Shown in pieces: positions 1 through 10,605 of a stretch of 64,000 bases of DNA. The position numbers and the translations under genes are program-made. Numbering within the stretch: the stretch's first letter is position 1; every line of letters starts with the position of its first letter. Source of the DNA: Nereocystis luetkeana (lineage: Eukaryota > Sar > Phaeophyceae > Laminariales > Laminariaceae); NCBI GenBank assembly GCA_031213475.1, contig JARUPZ010000018.1, forward strand, positions 3,844,733 through 3,908,732, given 5' to 3'. The notes beneath the pieces were generated by a model that made no database searches, had not been told where the DNA came from, and was given only the letters and a program-made list of their open reading frames with translations.

Positions 1-1307
1 CGCAGGCTACGATTGATTGTATCTATGTACTGTGGCTCACGTCCACGCGATGGTGGAGGAGACCGAAATATTGAAATACTGCCTCTAAAACAATTTTGTC
101 CTGTTGACTCTGGGCAGTATCCAGGGGAGCCATCGGCCGGTATCCCTCACCAGGAATATACAGTAACATAGTAGGAAACGCGAGACCGATCGATGCATCA
201 CGCACAGCTTGCAGAGTTGCACATCGGTATCTCGCTGCAAATTTGCAGTGAAAATGTTGCGCTTGGAGCACATATTTTGCCCGAATTTCGGGCACAGCGT
301 CCCACCGGGCGGAGGCTTTATACCAGGTATAGGTTACTGCGTTCCGCACTGGGGGCTATGTGCGACTTGTGCCACACATGTGTACATGCCATCCATTTGT
401 TTAGCTCTCTCTGCAAGAAGCACTTCTAGGAAATGCGTCCGTTTGGCTGCAGGCGGAAATACGTTTGGGGGTCTTTTTCGCCCGCAAGCGATTTATTGTG
501 AGACACCTTTTGCGATGCTGCTCCCTCGACACGTTCGTCCGTGATTCTACTCCTTGGCAACAAGGAACTTCTGCAGTGATTTGTATTATTGTGGATTTCG
601 GACCAAAAATTCGCCGGTTCGCTCTCCCTGAGGAGGCTAAAACAGGCTTCGAATAGCTCACACGTAGGTTAACGGCCCGGGCGCCTGACTATAGCAACCC
701 TAGCTAGTATCGACCGATCGGGAGAACTCACAGCTCGCTGCTGTACATGTATCACCTGGTACTTCGTACACCAGAATGTCAGGAGACGGCAGTGATGACG
801 GACGGCCGTATAGATTAAATTTACGTACTACAAGCAGTACAAGAGTACCTGGTACGTAGTTTTAGTGTGTGAGTCTTCGAAGACGTGACTCACAACGCCC
901 GAAGCTGCTGCCTGCGGTATCCTACTGGGGGGTGGGTGGGATGGTCTCACGAATTTCGTGCCCAACTCTGCTCACGAGGGCAAGGGGGCGGAAAGAAGGA
1001 CTGCCCCTCTGGTATACGTATAATACAAGTCCCAAGATATTTTGATATGATCCAGGGTTCCATTTTTTGTGCTAGATTTGGCCCTCTGCAGGGATCGGCT
1101 TTTTTATTGTATATAATTCGTACAGCAAGAACAGCAGCTTTGGTCCCGCACATGCATGTACTGGGAGCTTCGAACCAACTCTTTTACAGGGTATCTCGAT
1201 GGTTTTGATATTTGAACCCAAGGGTGAAAATGATGACGTACCTGGTACGCTTCTTCCGCCTCTGGGTTCTACTCCATACCTCCTGTCCAGTATCAGGATC
1301 CGCACAG
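1..1307. other. Upstream part of unit 1, no gene seen
   Basis: No open frame here looks like a protein. The tract is shared with 25121-26429 and, weakly, with the start of unit 3. It contains TACCWGGTA palindromes at 321, 846 and 1239. Confidence 0.6.
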
Positions 1308-1640
1308 AGTGTGCTGTACCCTGTATCCTGTATCAGGTATCATGTATTCTGTATCTTGTATCTTGTATCCTGTATACTGTACCAGGTATCCTGTATCCTG
1401 TATCCTGTATCATGTACCCTGGTATCCTGTATACTGTATACTGTACCAGGTATCCTGTATACTGTATACTGTACCAGGTATGCTGCATCCTGTATCCTGT
1501 ATCCTGTTTCCTGTTTCCTGTATCCTGTAGCAGGTATCCTGTATCATGTATCATGCACGAGGTATCCTGTATCCTGTGTCCTGCTTCCTGTATACTGTGT
1601 ACTATCTGTACCCTGTTACTCAGTACCAGGTATCCTATAT
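1308..1640. repeat. Heptanucleotide minisatellite (ATCCTGT)n, unit 1
   Basis: Degenerate tandem copies of a 7-bp unit close to CTGTATC, punctuated by GTACCAGGTA blocks. Because 7 is not a multiple of 3 and the unit contains no stop in any phase, all three frames on both strands stay open and encode the same kind of heptapeptide (ILYPVSC-like forward, GYRIQDT-like reverse). The long open frames here are therefore not evidence of a gene. Confidence 0.9.
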
Positions 1641-2264
1641 ATTCGTACCCTGTACTGTACGGATATACGAGCGCGGGAAACAAGTATTTTCTGTCGCCGC
1701 TGTCCTGCGCGTATGATATATTTGAGATGTTTTCCTTTCAAAACAGTACAGTAGCACGTACCAGGTATATGGAGTGCTACGAGGAGCCGATAATCAACCC
1801 AAAATGCAGGGTTCGACCCTACAGCCTTTACATATTTTTTGCATTACCTTCTTTCAGTCGTTGTCCTGCGTATCTTTGGAAGTATTTCCTTTATACTGTA
1901 GATATCCGGTACTGCATTGCAGCACAAGCACTACGCCGGGGAAGATGCATGGACTGTAGATAGATGCTACTGATGGATTCTGTGGCGGGTCAGTAGAATC
2001 AGACGCTGCGCTGACAAGTTCAGAGCCGGCCGGTGAACCGAGAAGATACAGCGGACGGCCAAGCGCTACGACGATGACGGTCACGGCAAATCTATAGGGT
2101 AGAGACTCCTGCTGTTTGCTGCTGTTGATATGGCGGCGAGAGCGCCCCCTCCCCACAAACCAACAGACCTCGAAAGACAAAAAGAAGAAGCACGGGGCAA
2201 AAATACTCGAAGCTTTACGTCATAGAAAGCCAGAAGGATCAAGAACGTTACGGTGCTTCCAGTT
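1641..2264. other. Intergenic region upstream of ankyrin gene 1
   Basis: No gene is recognised. The tract carries one TACCAGGTA palindrome at 1759 and runs into the likely promoter of the ankyrin gene. It is duplicated at 26760-27374. Confidence 0.5.
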
Positions 2265-2272
2265 TATAAATA
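2265..2272 (+). promoter_or_regulatory. TATA-like box of ankyrin gene 1
   Basis: A TATAAATA octamer lies about 410 bp upstream of the chosen ATG. It is unchanged in unit 2. The long leader could hold an intron: a pyrimidine-rich stretch ending in TTGTTTCAG near 2520 would serve as an acceptor. This is inference, with no transcript data. Confidence 0.35.
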
Positions 2273-2677
2273 CGTAAAGCTCTGTGTAGAGGTATATAGG
2301 GTGCAGCGTGTAGGGTCATTTTGGTTTTATTTCTCTGCTCTTCTTGACCCAACCATGGACGATTTTTATTGCACCTCTTGGCAGTACTGTCGCACTTACA
2401 GCCTCGATTTTCCTACATCCTTGACCATTGCGGACGTGTGCGGAGCCGCAGGCGGGTGTCAGCCCGCCGCGGCGAAGCCCCCTTGTTTACGAGTACATTT
2501 TCCTTTGTGTTCTTGTTTCAGTGTATTTTCATGTGTACAACACCGCGATGTCACCATTTGACGTTTTCCGTTGCGTCGCGCGCATCGTTGTGCTCTCCTT
2601 TCTCTATCTTCAACAGCAGCAGTACGATCTACCAGCACATTGGAACGAAACACATCCACATCGGTTCTCTCAGCGCG

Positions 2678-4201
2678 ATGGCTAGCGCTCGTGGCGAGCG
2701 CACACCAGTTAGCAACTTCACAGTGAAGGAGAAAGCGAAGATGTGGGACGATACGCTCGAACACCTGAGGGATACAGAAGAACTGGAAGCATTTCTGGGC
2801 CATCCGCTCGGACTCGCTGCGGCTGCCGGCAACGTTGGCCTGATGAAAAAACTGTTGGCGCTTGGCGCCTCAGCGAACACCACATGTTCGGACGGGGATT
2901 GCATTCTGCACAAACTTGCCGCCAGGGGAAACAAGCGCGCAGTGAAGATACTTCTCGAGCATGGCGCACTTGTCAACGCGCCAAATGAGAGCGGTCGCAC
3001 CGCGCTCCACGTAGCCGTCGAGTGTGACAGCCCCCAGACGGCCGCTCACGGAGGATTCGCCGCGGTCATCCGGACCCTCGTCCGGAACGGGACAGACGTT
3101 GATAATGCCAGTCTGAACGGATCCACCGCTCTGCATGCCGCGGCGTTGAACGGCAACGTCGGCGCGATCAGAGTGCTCGTGAAAGCCGGGGCGGATGTTA
3201 ACAAGCAGGGGCCATTCGGGGCGGCGCCTCTGCACTTTGCTTCGCAGAAGAACTTCCCCGAGTCCGTGGCTGCTCTGTGCGCGTTCGGTGCAGACAGGAA
3301 CGCGAAAAACTTGCTTGGCAACACGCCACTCAAGCACGCGGTCTTGAACGGGAGCTTCAGCGCGATGGAAGCTCTCCTCGACGCTGGCGGCGTGGATGTC
3401 AACCTCCGCCAACTTGACCTCACAGAAACGGCGCTGGACGTGGCCGCCCGCATGGGGGACGTGGACAGCGTGAAGTTGCTGCTCCGGTACGGAGCGGACG
3501 TCACCGCTGGCGACTGGCAGGGCTACACGCCCCTGCACAGGGCCGCTTTCCACAACAAGGTCGGTGCAATCGACACACTTGTCGAGGCGGGAGCGGACGT
3601 GCATGCCCAGGGCAGCACGGACGGGCGAACGCCCCTGCACGCCGCTGCCGGGATCCTGGCCATCAGCGCCGCGCGCGCACTGTTGCGCCACGGCGCTAGC
3701 GCCAACGTGCCCGACGTGTCGGGGCAGTCACCGCTGCACAGGGCTGCCATGATGTCCGAAGACGACAGGTCCGCCGAGATGGTCGAGCACTTGCTATGGT
3801 GGGGCGCGGACGAGAGCATCGTCGACAGCGGCGGCCGCACTCCGGCGCAAAGGGTACCAGCGGACAGCAACCCGACCGTGTTGGGTCTGCTGGCCAGGGC
3901 CCCCGCGGACAGGGCCTGGCGACGACGGGGCGTGACAATAATGTGCCGCTCTCGCCTCAACAGGGAGCCGCCAGACCCTCCGGAGCGAGAAGTATCGCCT
4001 CGCCCGGCGAAATCTCCGAGGATCGAGGGTAGGGTCGAGGGCAAGGTCGAGGGGGGGGGTGATGATGCAGTCGGTAACAGCGGCGGCTCAGGAGTCGCCC
4101 ACCAGGGAGCCGCGGAGCATGCGAGTGAGACTGATGTGGTCACAAGAGTGGCGGGGATGGGGGAGTCCGGCGTGTTCGAGAAGATGATGGGGTTCCTGTG
4201 A
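2678..4201 (+). CDS. Ankyrin-repeat protein, unit 1 copy
   Basis: A 507-residue protein, apparently a single exon. About ten ankyrin repeats span residues 42-384, followed by a partial one. The recognisable cores are GRTALHVAV, GSTALHAAA, GYTPLHRAA, GRTPLHAAA and GQSPLHRAA. An acidic, helix-rich N-terminus (12-41) precedes them. After the repeats comes a basic RRRGVTIMCRSR segment (about 415-426), a proline/glycine-rich probably disordered stretch (427-485) and a hydrophobic tail ending GVFEKMMGFL. Ankyrin repeats bind proteins; the partner is unknown and no enzyme domain is visible. There is no signal peptide or membrane segment. The ATG at 2678 was chosen because the in-frame extension back to 2369 starts with TTG and differs from unit 2 at four residues, whereas the 507 residues do not differ at all. 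The tail layout resembles ankyrin families I associate with brown algae. Confidence 0.93.
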   Translation: MASARGERTPVSNFTVKEKAKMWDDTLEHLRDTEELEAFLGHPLGLAAAAGNVGLMKKLLALGASANTTCSDGDCILHKLAARGNKRAVKILLEHGALVNAPNESGRTALHVAVECDSPQTAAHGGFAAVIRTLVRNGTDVDNASLNGSTALHAAALNGNVGAIRVLVKAGADVNKQGPFGAAPLHFASQKNFPESVAALCAFGADRNAKNLLGNTPLKHAVLNGSFSAMEALLDAGGVDVNLRQLDLTETALDVAARMGDVDSVKLLLRYGADVTAGDWQGYTPLHRAAFHNKVGAIDTLVEAGADVHAQGSTDGRTPLHAAAGILAISAARALLRHGASANVPDVSGQSPLHRAAMMSEDDRSAEMVEHLLWWGADESIVDSGGRTPAQRVPADSNPTVLGLLARAPADRAWRRRGVTIMCRSRLNREPPDPPEREVSPRPAKSPRIEGRVEGKVEGGGDDAVGNSGGSGVAHQGAAEHASETDVVTRVAGMGESGVFEKMMGFL

Positions 4202-4714
4202 ACCAGGTGAGAAAAATCATGTTCGCCCTCCTCTGGCATGATATGTATGATGAGTAGGACTGCACATATAAACACTGATTGCTGTCGGAGTGTGAAGGAA
4301 GGTGGCCTAATATCAAATCTTGCCAGCACAGGGTTTGGTTTGACGCCATTGATTGTTCTTGTTTTATTTTTTAATGGTTGAAGACACCTCTATCTAGGGT
4401 GAACAAACTGAGCTACACACAGCCTGCAACGCGCCTTCATCTCATACTTAAAGAGCAGCGTGCACATCGAAATTTGCCCCTTTTTTTGTACCAGGTAGTG
4501 TTTTGTTTTACGTTTGACTGGATTCGGCGTGGCTCGTACGCGAGGGTATGTGCAGAAATACACATCTCGGTGTTTGTCGTGTTATTCGTATTAATATCCG
4601 ATGCTGTATCATATATTCACGTTACGCTCTTCGTAGTCGCTCGCACACAGCGCTACATGCATTCTTCCTATTAATAGCCGATGCTGTATCATAGCAACCT
4701 AAAATCCCGGGGTA
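4202..4714. other. 3' flank of ankyrin gene 1, no gene
   Basis: No coding potential was recognised. The sequence is shared with 29309-29820 and, more loosely, with 60017-60450. It carries one TACCAGGTA at 4489. The tracts after it up to the module array lack that motif. Confidence 0.5.
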
Positions 4715-4990
4715 GTGGCTACGGTAGGGGGGGGGCAGTGCCCACATTTCCCGGTAGAGGGGGTGTTTTCCATATCATGCATGGCCGTAGTCGTAGGGGG
4801 GGGTGGTATCACCCTTTACAGTAGGAAGGGGGTACCCCCATTTTATGGTAGGGGGGGAGGGGACCCATTTCACGGTAGGGGGGGAGGGTACCCCCCTTTT
4901 ACGGTAAGGGGGGTACCCGCATTTTACGGTAGGGGGGAAGGGGACCCCCCTCTTACAGTAGGGGGGGCGGCAGAGGGGGGTGCTCCCCCT
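4715..4990. repeat. G-rich 28-30 bp minisatellite, unit 1
   Basis: About seven degenerate copies built on TTTACGGTAGGGGGGGAGGG followed by ACCC. The G runs are long enough to allow G-quadruplexes. A short fragment of the R1 repeat (CATGCATGGCCGTAGTCGTA) is embedded near 4775. Confidence 0.8.
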
Positions 4991-6089
4991 TTTCAGGACC
5001 AAATTCAGGCCACTCGCGCGAATGGTTCAGTATCTCACTCAAAAACAGACGTAAAAAGTTATTTGCTGTTTTGACGCAGCGTATCACAACGATATCATGG
5101 TTGCGTTCATAACTAAAACAAGGATCAAGCCAATCGAAAAAACAAACAAAAACAATGAGACGGGTGCACGGTAAAACGAAACTCCGACACCTCACTATCC
5201 CTTTTCAAGACCCAGACAGGAGGGGGGTGTAAAAACTAAAACACGTTAGGACCAAAGTTATTAAGTAAATAAAATATTGCCACTTCGTCCAGAACTCCCA
5301 CTCCCATTGGTTTGTTTTTCGTTTATGACCTCGTCAGGAGTGTGTTGTTGGGTCGTTTTCTTTGTTTTGTTTGTGTCATGCACCCCCGTGAAGACGACGA
5401 ATAGACAGGGGAGCCACTCGCCCGAGTGGCTCCGAGGCGCTGAAAAACACAGGCCCGAAAAGCGACCCCCCCCCTACGTACCGTTTCCCGTGATCTAAAC
5501 GGTTTGACAGGTTGAAGCGGCGGGGGGGGGGGGGGGGGCAATGCTCTCGGCACGAGACCTCTGGCACAGCTCCGCAAACGTCCAACCCGCACAGTTCATC
5601 GCCGCTTAGCATCCCTTACAATATGTTGCTCGAAGTCCGTGAGCGTCGTTTTGAGACGCGTGACATCGCAACAAAATATCCAACAAATAAAAAACAAAAT
5701 ACTCTGTGTGCTTCTTGTTGTTCTTCCTCTTCTTCTTTTGGTCCCACGCCCCACGAAACGGAAGATGCCCACTCTTTGAAAGCGCCCCGAAAATGGTAGC
5801 GAACCAAATTACGCTCCGGACGTGCTACGCCATGCGAACGATGGCGTCTCGTTCTCGCTGTCCGCTCCTCCCCGGAACTTAAGAACGCTTTCCGTGCCCT
5901 GTTTTCCCCTTCCTCGGGTACAACAATTTTTGTTTCAGCTCGAGCTCAACGCTGGACCGGACGCGGCATGGACAGCAGCAGCACGTGTTTAGTCGTCGCA
6001 ACGTGGGTCTGAAGATGCGGTGCCGGATGGATGGACGCATTTTTCGCCGCGTGTTTTGCCCAGTGCTAAGGGGCACCTCGGAGAGAGGC
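4991..6089. other. Intergenic, no gene seen (unit 1)
   Basis: No recognisable protein or RNA gene. A poly(G) tract of about 17 bases lies at 5522-5538. Duplicated at 30096-31202. A GTTTTGAGACGCGTG stretch near 5650 also survives in unit 3 near 60588. Confidence 0.5.
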
Positions 6090-6330
6090 GGGGGGGGGGG
6101 GGGGGGGGGGGTACTCATGGTATGCACGGCCGTAGTCACATGGCCATGACCCTCGCATGACTACAATGCCGGGGGGGGACATGTCGACCAGGAAGACAGT
6201 GCTTGTGCTAAGCGCGAAGCGCCGTGAGGTGCTGGGCAAGTAGTAGAAGGGTGGGCTGTATCCTACTACTCAGAATCGTTCACGAGGCGAACTTTCTTGC
6301 GTATGGATGACAGCTCGAAGCAGTTGGGAG
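6090..6330 (+). repeat. R1 dispersed repeat, partial copy with poly(G) start
   Basis: A 22-base G run (6090-6111) is followed directly by R1 sequence (ATGGCC hairpin, then AAGCGCGAAGCGCCGTGAGG), and then by the AAGAACCRCTTGTGAGGCGG part in degenerate form. The copy is internally shortened. Confidence 0.8.
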
Positions 6331-6439
6331 GAGGCTATTTTAGGTACACCGACGATGTGACATTTACCGCCATTTGTCGAGTGGTTTCCGGTGATGAGTA
6401 CCTCGCAAGGGGAGAGAGTTATTCGAAGCACACATACTT

Positions 6440-6775
6440 TTTTTTCATGTGCCGCGCTTTTTCCCCCGTACTTGGAACCTCGGAGGGGGGGGGGAGTGGG
6501 GGCATTTTAAGCGCACGAAAAAGTTGGTGATTACTTCGTTTTTTGCCTGGGTTAAGAACCTTGGATAGGGAGGGAGGCATAAGAAGCGCAAAAACAATTT
6601 GGACAGTACACGTGTTTCCCCCGTGTTGGGAACCTCTGAACAGGGGTGAGATATGAGAAACGCGCAGACATTCTCGGCATTTAACGCGATTTTTGCCCCG
6701 AGCTAAGAAGCCTGGACGGGGCAGCGGGGAATACTTGGGGCAGTTGGATGGTATTAATTCGTGATACACCGTATA
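6440..6775. repeat. Degenerate ~95 bp tandem repeat (unit 1)
   Basis: About three copies, each with GGAACCTC-like, GAAGCGCA-like and TTTTTGCC..G..TAAGAA elements in order. The same run occurs at 31580-31895 in unit 2. No coding function is seen. Confidence 0.6.
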
Positions 6776-7014
6776 AGGCCTGTCAAAGCGTCAGGGTCAA
6801 AACAACAGAGGCACAGAGACAGCGTAGGCATGACGCACTGTAGACGGCGAAGGGTGACTGGTGTGGCGGTAGCGGTGTGTGACGCGGCGGTGGAGTGACG
6901 GGTGTTGGCGGTGGCATGGCGGCGGAGACGTCGAGTGGTGGGGGACGTAGTGACGTTTGCGGTACTGCTCGTAACTTACTGCGCGAAACTCGTAGGGAAT
7001 ATGATTGAACAATC

Positions 7015-7800
7015 CAGCCCATCGTTGTTCACCTTCGCCATGTACGAGTATATGTAGCGCGTGGCGTTAGGGCTCTTTTCTCTAGCTCGTAGAGTGGCAG
7101 CAGTAGCAGTAGCAGCAGCGGAAATGGTGCAAACATAAATGTTTCCGACAAAGGGTAGCATACCATGTAAAACTGTCAGCGCTAAGACACGTTTGGGTGT
7201 CCTGCGCCTTGGTGGCCACGCAAGATTGGTCGCGGTGTATTGGTAGAGTTGTGTCACCGTCTGTGGTCGATGAGGGGGGGTGATGGGAGAATGGTGGACG
7301 GGGGTCCAAGACAGTGTTTTATGGAACGCCTATGCTATAGTATCCGCCGTTGTGCTTTCAGAAGCCTTGGGCGAGGTCTAGTAAGGGCATATTATAGTGT
7401 TTCCGTCTCTATGCGATAGGTGGATAGCAGCGTGTACCGGGGACTGTACTACGAACACTCGCGAATCGGTACTATCCGCGGGTGCATCGGAAGCTACAAT
7501 ATGGTTGTTTAACGCAGAAAACCGAGTTAAAGGGACACATGCTGCGTGAGGTGGTGGTTTGGGTGGGCGGAGTGGGGAGTAGAGTGGACGAGTGGGTGGG
7601 TGGGTACGTAGCTGCGGAAATATTGTGTGAGTTAGGCAGGTGGTTGGGTGTTGGGGGTGGGTGGTTGGGTGGTGAGGGATTGAGTGGCGGGTAGATAGGC
7701 GGTGGGTGGGTGAGAGCGTTCTTGTTGATTCTTTTTTCTGAGAAGGGTTTAGATGCCCCGCAGCCGGAGTTGAATTTCGGATCAAATGCCGAGTGAGAGT
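7015..7800. other. Conserved block without a recognised gene, unit 1
   Basis: This block is shared by all three units (32136-32930 and 62616-63345). A 97-base stretch, 7172-7268, is identical to 62775-62871 in the otherwise diverged unit 3. No convincing reading frame is preserved: unit 1 has stops where unit 3 is open on the + strand. The right half is a GGTGGG-rich degenerate repeat. It may be an unrecognised RNA, a regulatory block, a mobile repeat or a conversion tract. Confidence 0.6.
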
Positions 7801-7817
7801 TCGCACATCGCACTAGA

Positions 7818-8440
7818 GTTTCCTCGGCCTCATGTTAAGGCCAGAAGTCGGAGCAGGGAAGTTTTGTTTTTGTCGAGACGTGTCTCGTGCTTGGGTTTCC
7901 TCGGCCTCATGTTAAGGCCGCGGCTCGCAGCAGGGAAGTGCAGTGCTGAGGCGTGTATGTAGCGTGCTTGGGTTTCCTCGGCCTCATGTTAAGGCCAGGA
8001 GTCGGAGCAGAGAAGGTTTGTAGTGCCGAGGTGTGTATATATCGTGCTTGGGTTCCCTCGGCCTCATGTTAAGGTCACGGGTCGGAGCAGGGGAGTTTGT
8101 TTTCTCGAGGCGCGTATCGTGCTTGAGCTCCCTCGGCCTCATGTTAAGGCCGGGAGTCGGAGCAGATAAGTTTTGTATTGTTGAGGCGTGCATATATCGT
8201 GCTTGGGTTTCCTCGGCCTCATGTTAAGGCCGCGAGTCGGAGCAGGGAATTGGTTAGTGCCGAAGCGTATACATATCGTGCTCGAGATTGCTCGGCCTCA
8301 TCGTAAAGTCGAGGGTTGGGGCAGGGAAGATTGTTTTGTGCCGAGGCGTGTTTATATCGTGCTCTAGTTTTCTTAGTCTCATGTCAAGGCCGCGGGTCGG
8401 AGCAAAAGCGTTTTATAGTGCCGAGGCGTGTTTCACATTT
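7818..8440. repeat. 75-81 bp hairpin-module tandem array, unit 1 (8 modules)
   Basis: Modules start at the TCGGCCTCATG core at 7824, 7901, 7978, 8058, 8133, 8213, 8292 and 8373. Each carries an inner inverted repeat GGCCT-CATGTTA-AGGCC and, about 40 bases further on, GCCGAGG, which can pair with the CCTCGGC that opens the module. Module lengths are mostly not multiples of three, so the short open frames across them are not a gene. There are no unique spacers, so this is not a CRISPR array. Confidence 0.9.
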
Positions 8441-8496
8441 GGAAAAAATATAACAAGTAAAATACAAGCACGAAAACGCCCTTGAGCATCTTGTAC
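8430..8496. repeat. Left part of LINE-split higher-order repeat, unit 1
   Basis: Starts with GTTTCACATTTGG and stops at TTGTAC, the LINE insertion point. It continues at 9674. Confidence 0.8.
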
Positions 8497-9673
8497 GAAG
8501 TGGTACCGGGGGATCTTTGAAGCAGCCGAACGGTTCATGGTGAGGTGGCACGAGGCTGAGGCTGAGATGAGTAGGCAGCGCCGTGCATCCGCCGTGGATG
8601 GTGCCCAAGGGAACGGGGGGGGAGGGGGCAACAGGAGAAGTGGCAGAAAGCCCGACCGAGGGAATGCGGAGAGGGGGGGGAACAGGAGGGGTAGAAGGGA
8701 AACGGCGGTAGACGAAAGTAGGAAGGAGATGGCAGACAGGGTAGCAAGGCACCAAGTCGACTAGACAGTAGAACATGACCATACTACTAGTTCTACCAAC
8801 CGGTGCAGCTGGTTCGAACGTGGTCTTCCCTTGTCTTCTCTTCTTGTTTTTGTTTTTGTTTTTTTCTCTCTTGCGCTGACTCTCCGTGATTTTCATGTTA
8901 TTTTTTTCTCTTCCTCTTCCTTTTCTGATTGATAAGCCGTACTGAAGGAGCCGTGTGGCGTGGTTGGAAGACGAACCTGCTCTGCTCGTTTCGTATTGGC
9001 TGACGCCAAGGGGCTGGGCATAGTTGACGAACGCAGGGCGGAGACGGCAGTCTGGGTAGCAAGGTACCAGGCGGATTAGCAAGGAGAATCTGGCTATACT
9101 ACTCGTACCACAAGCTGCTGCCGTCACCTGGAAGGTGCTTTGGGCTTTGGTCTGCCTGTTATGTCCTCTTTGTTATTTTTCCTTGTTACTTTTTCCCTTG
9201 GTTCTTTGTCTTACTCTGTTTACAAGCAGTGGTGTTTTTTTTTTTTTAATATATATATATATATTTATTTATTTTCCTTCTTTTCTCCAGCTCGTTCTTT
9301 TTCAAGTGTTGGCCACCTCGCCTGCGGGGGGGGGGCACGACAGATTGTTTCTCTTAGATTTTGCTTTCATTTTTCTTCTTTTTCTCTTTCGATCTGTCTA
9401 CCTTGTTTTTGTTTTCTCTTTGATTGTTTATTTTCGTTTCACTATTTCATAGATTGCGTATGTCGTGCCTGTCGTATCTAGTATGATGACATGGCTTTGC
9501 ATTGCCCACTGCAGTGCCCACTGCACACGTGGCAACGTAGTATCTCTGTGGCGTAGCTTTGTGACCACAGAACTTGTATCTCTTCTAGGATTGAAGAATC
9601 GGCACTGACACTGGTTGTGCTGGATGTCGACGGGTAGAAAGAACGGTTTAATGTGAAGAACACACACACACAC
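8497..9673 (+). mobile_element. 5'-truncated non-LTR retrotransposon (LINE) copy 1
   Basis: A 1177-bp insert relative to unit 2, where the same site reads TTGTACCGCGGAG without it. It matches 47130-48640. It keeps the end of a frame starting FMVRWHEAEAEMSRQRR (8537-8764) and a long 3' untranslated part, and it ends in a CA repeat after TTTAATGTGAAGAA. No clear target duplication is visible beyond the shared AC. It post-dates the duplication or was lost cleanly from unit 2; the first is simpler. Confidence 0.85.
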
Positions 9674-10000
9674 CGCGGAGTCAACTTCCAAGATGTCGGT
9701 ATCGCCCACTACCTTCCCCATGTTCCTAAATCTAAGTTGATATTCGAGTCACGGGTTTGTTCGTGCCGAGGCGTGCATATATTGTGCTCGAACTGTCTTG
9801 GCCTCATGTCAAGGCCGCCGGTCGGAGCAAAAAAGTTTTATAGTGCCGAGGCGTGTTTCACATTTGGAAAAAAATATAGCAAGTAAAAATACAAGCACGA
9901 AAACGCCCTTGAGCAGCTTGTACGGCGGAGTCAACTTCCAAGATGTCGGTATCGCCCACTACCTTTCCCCATGTTGCTAAATCTAAGTTGATATTCGAGT
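9674..10000. repeat. Right part of LINE-split higher-order repeat, unit 1
   Basis: Resumes with CGCGGAGTCAACTTCC and contains one module (core near 9798) and a second GTTTCACATTTGG start near 9867. Unit 2 shows the uninterrupted order TTGTACCGCGGAGTC at 33929. Confidence 0.8.
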
Positions 10001-10009
10001 CATGGGTTT

Positions 10010-10410
10010 CCGAAATAAAAGCTTTTGGTGACGATCCCGATCACGCGCGGTGCAACAGGAAGAGCACAGCTTCTTACACGTCCATTTCAGGTCAAGTCCG
10101 AAACAAGGTTACGTGGCATAGAAATGAACTCCACATGTTCCAGATGTAACCAGGATGTAAGCCTGCTATTATTAATATGTTATGTTTGTTGCATCATCAC
10201 ACCAGCCGAAACCCTTCCGTTTTGCTTGCCTCTGTGGGAGCTGCAGGTTTCTCGCTATCGATACTTGGGTATCATGAAAAGTCCTAGGTACTGATTTCCG
10301 CTTTCTGAAAATAGAATATCCCACCCATCACACACCGAGACAGAGATTCGACAAATGCTGCCTGCCGACCACGGACATTTCCAGAGTGGCGCTCCTCTCA
10401 CACACCACCT
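10010..10410. other. Intergenic, no gene (unit 1)
   Basis: No recognisable feature. Duplicated at 34780-35170. Confidence 0.4.
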
Positions 10411-10419
10411 ATGTCATAA

Positions 10420-10605
10420 AAAGGGCGGTGCTCGATTTGGCGGCGTTCGGTCGCTGTTGTGGCTTGTGCGCAAGTTATCCATCCGAGACCTCAGGTCGTT
10501 TTCAAACAAGGCTTGCTTGTGTTTTGTGTTTCTCATAATCTCTTTCATTGTTCTGTCAGGAGCATAGAGCTCGAGCCACACAGCTCTACTGGTACAGTAT
10601 TTCGT
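10420..10605 (-). pseudogene. Possible exon of unknown protein, unit 1
   Basis: The minus strand reads LYAPDRTMKEIMRNTKHKQ, then FENDLRSRMDNLRTS, and reaches a stop after PPFL. Unit 2 (35180-35365) stays open beyond that point because CGG replaces TGA. Two residue changes (Lys/Glu, Gln/Glu) separate the units. The composition is protein-like, but I recognise no family and see no confirmed splice sites. It lies on the same strand as the kinase remnant, about 1.5 kb further along, so it could belong to that gene. Confidence 0.25.

Noticed and set aside
1199..1963. 254-codon Cys/Tyr/Pro-rich protein, with the matching frame in unit 2
   Set aside because: Produced by the ATCCTGT heptamer, which is open in every frame; units 1 and 2 differ in frame and length.
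2369..2677. N-terminal extension of ankyrin protein 1
   Set aside because: It starts at TTG, differs from unit 2 at four residues in 103 codons, and precedes an ATG after which the proteins are identical.
3523..4329. Long minus-strand open frames across the ankyrin genes
   Set aside because: Shadows of the GC-rich ankyrin coding sequence; the translations have no family resemblance.
7818..8440. CRISPR-like array
   Set aside because: Modules repeat along their whole 75-81 bp with no unique spacers, in eukaryotic DNA with no cas genes.
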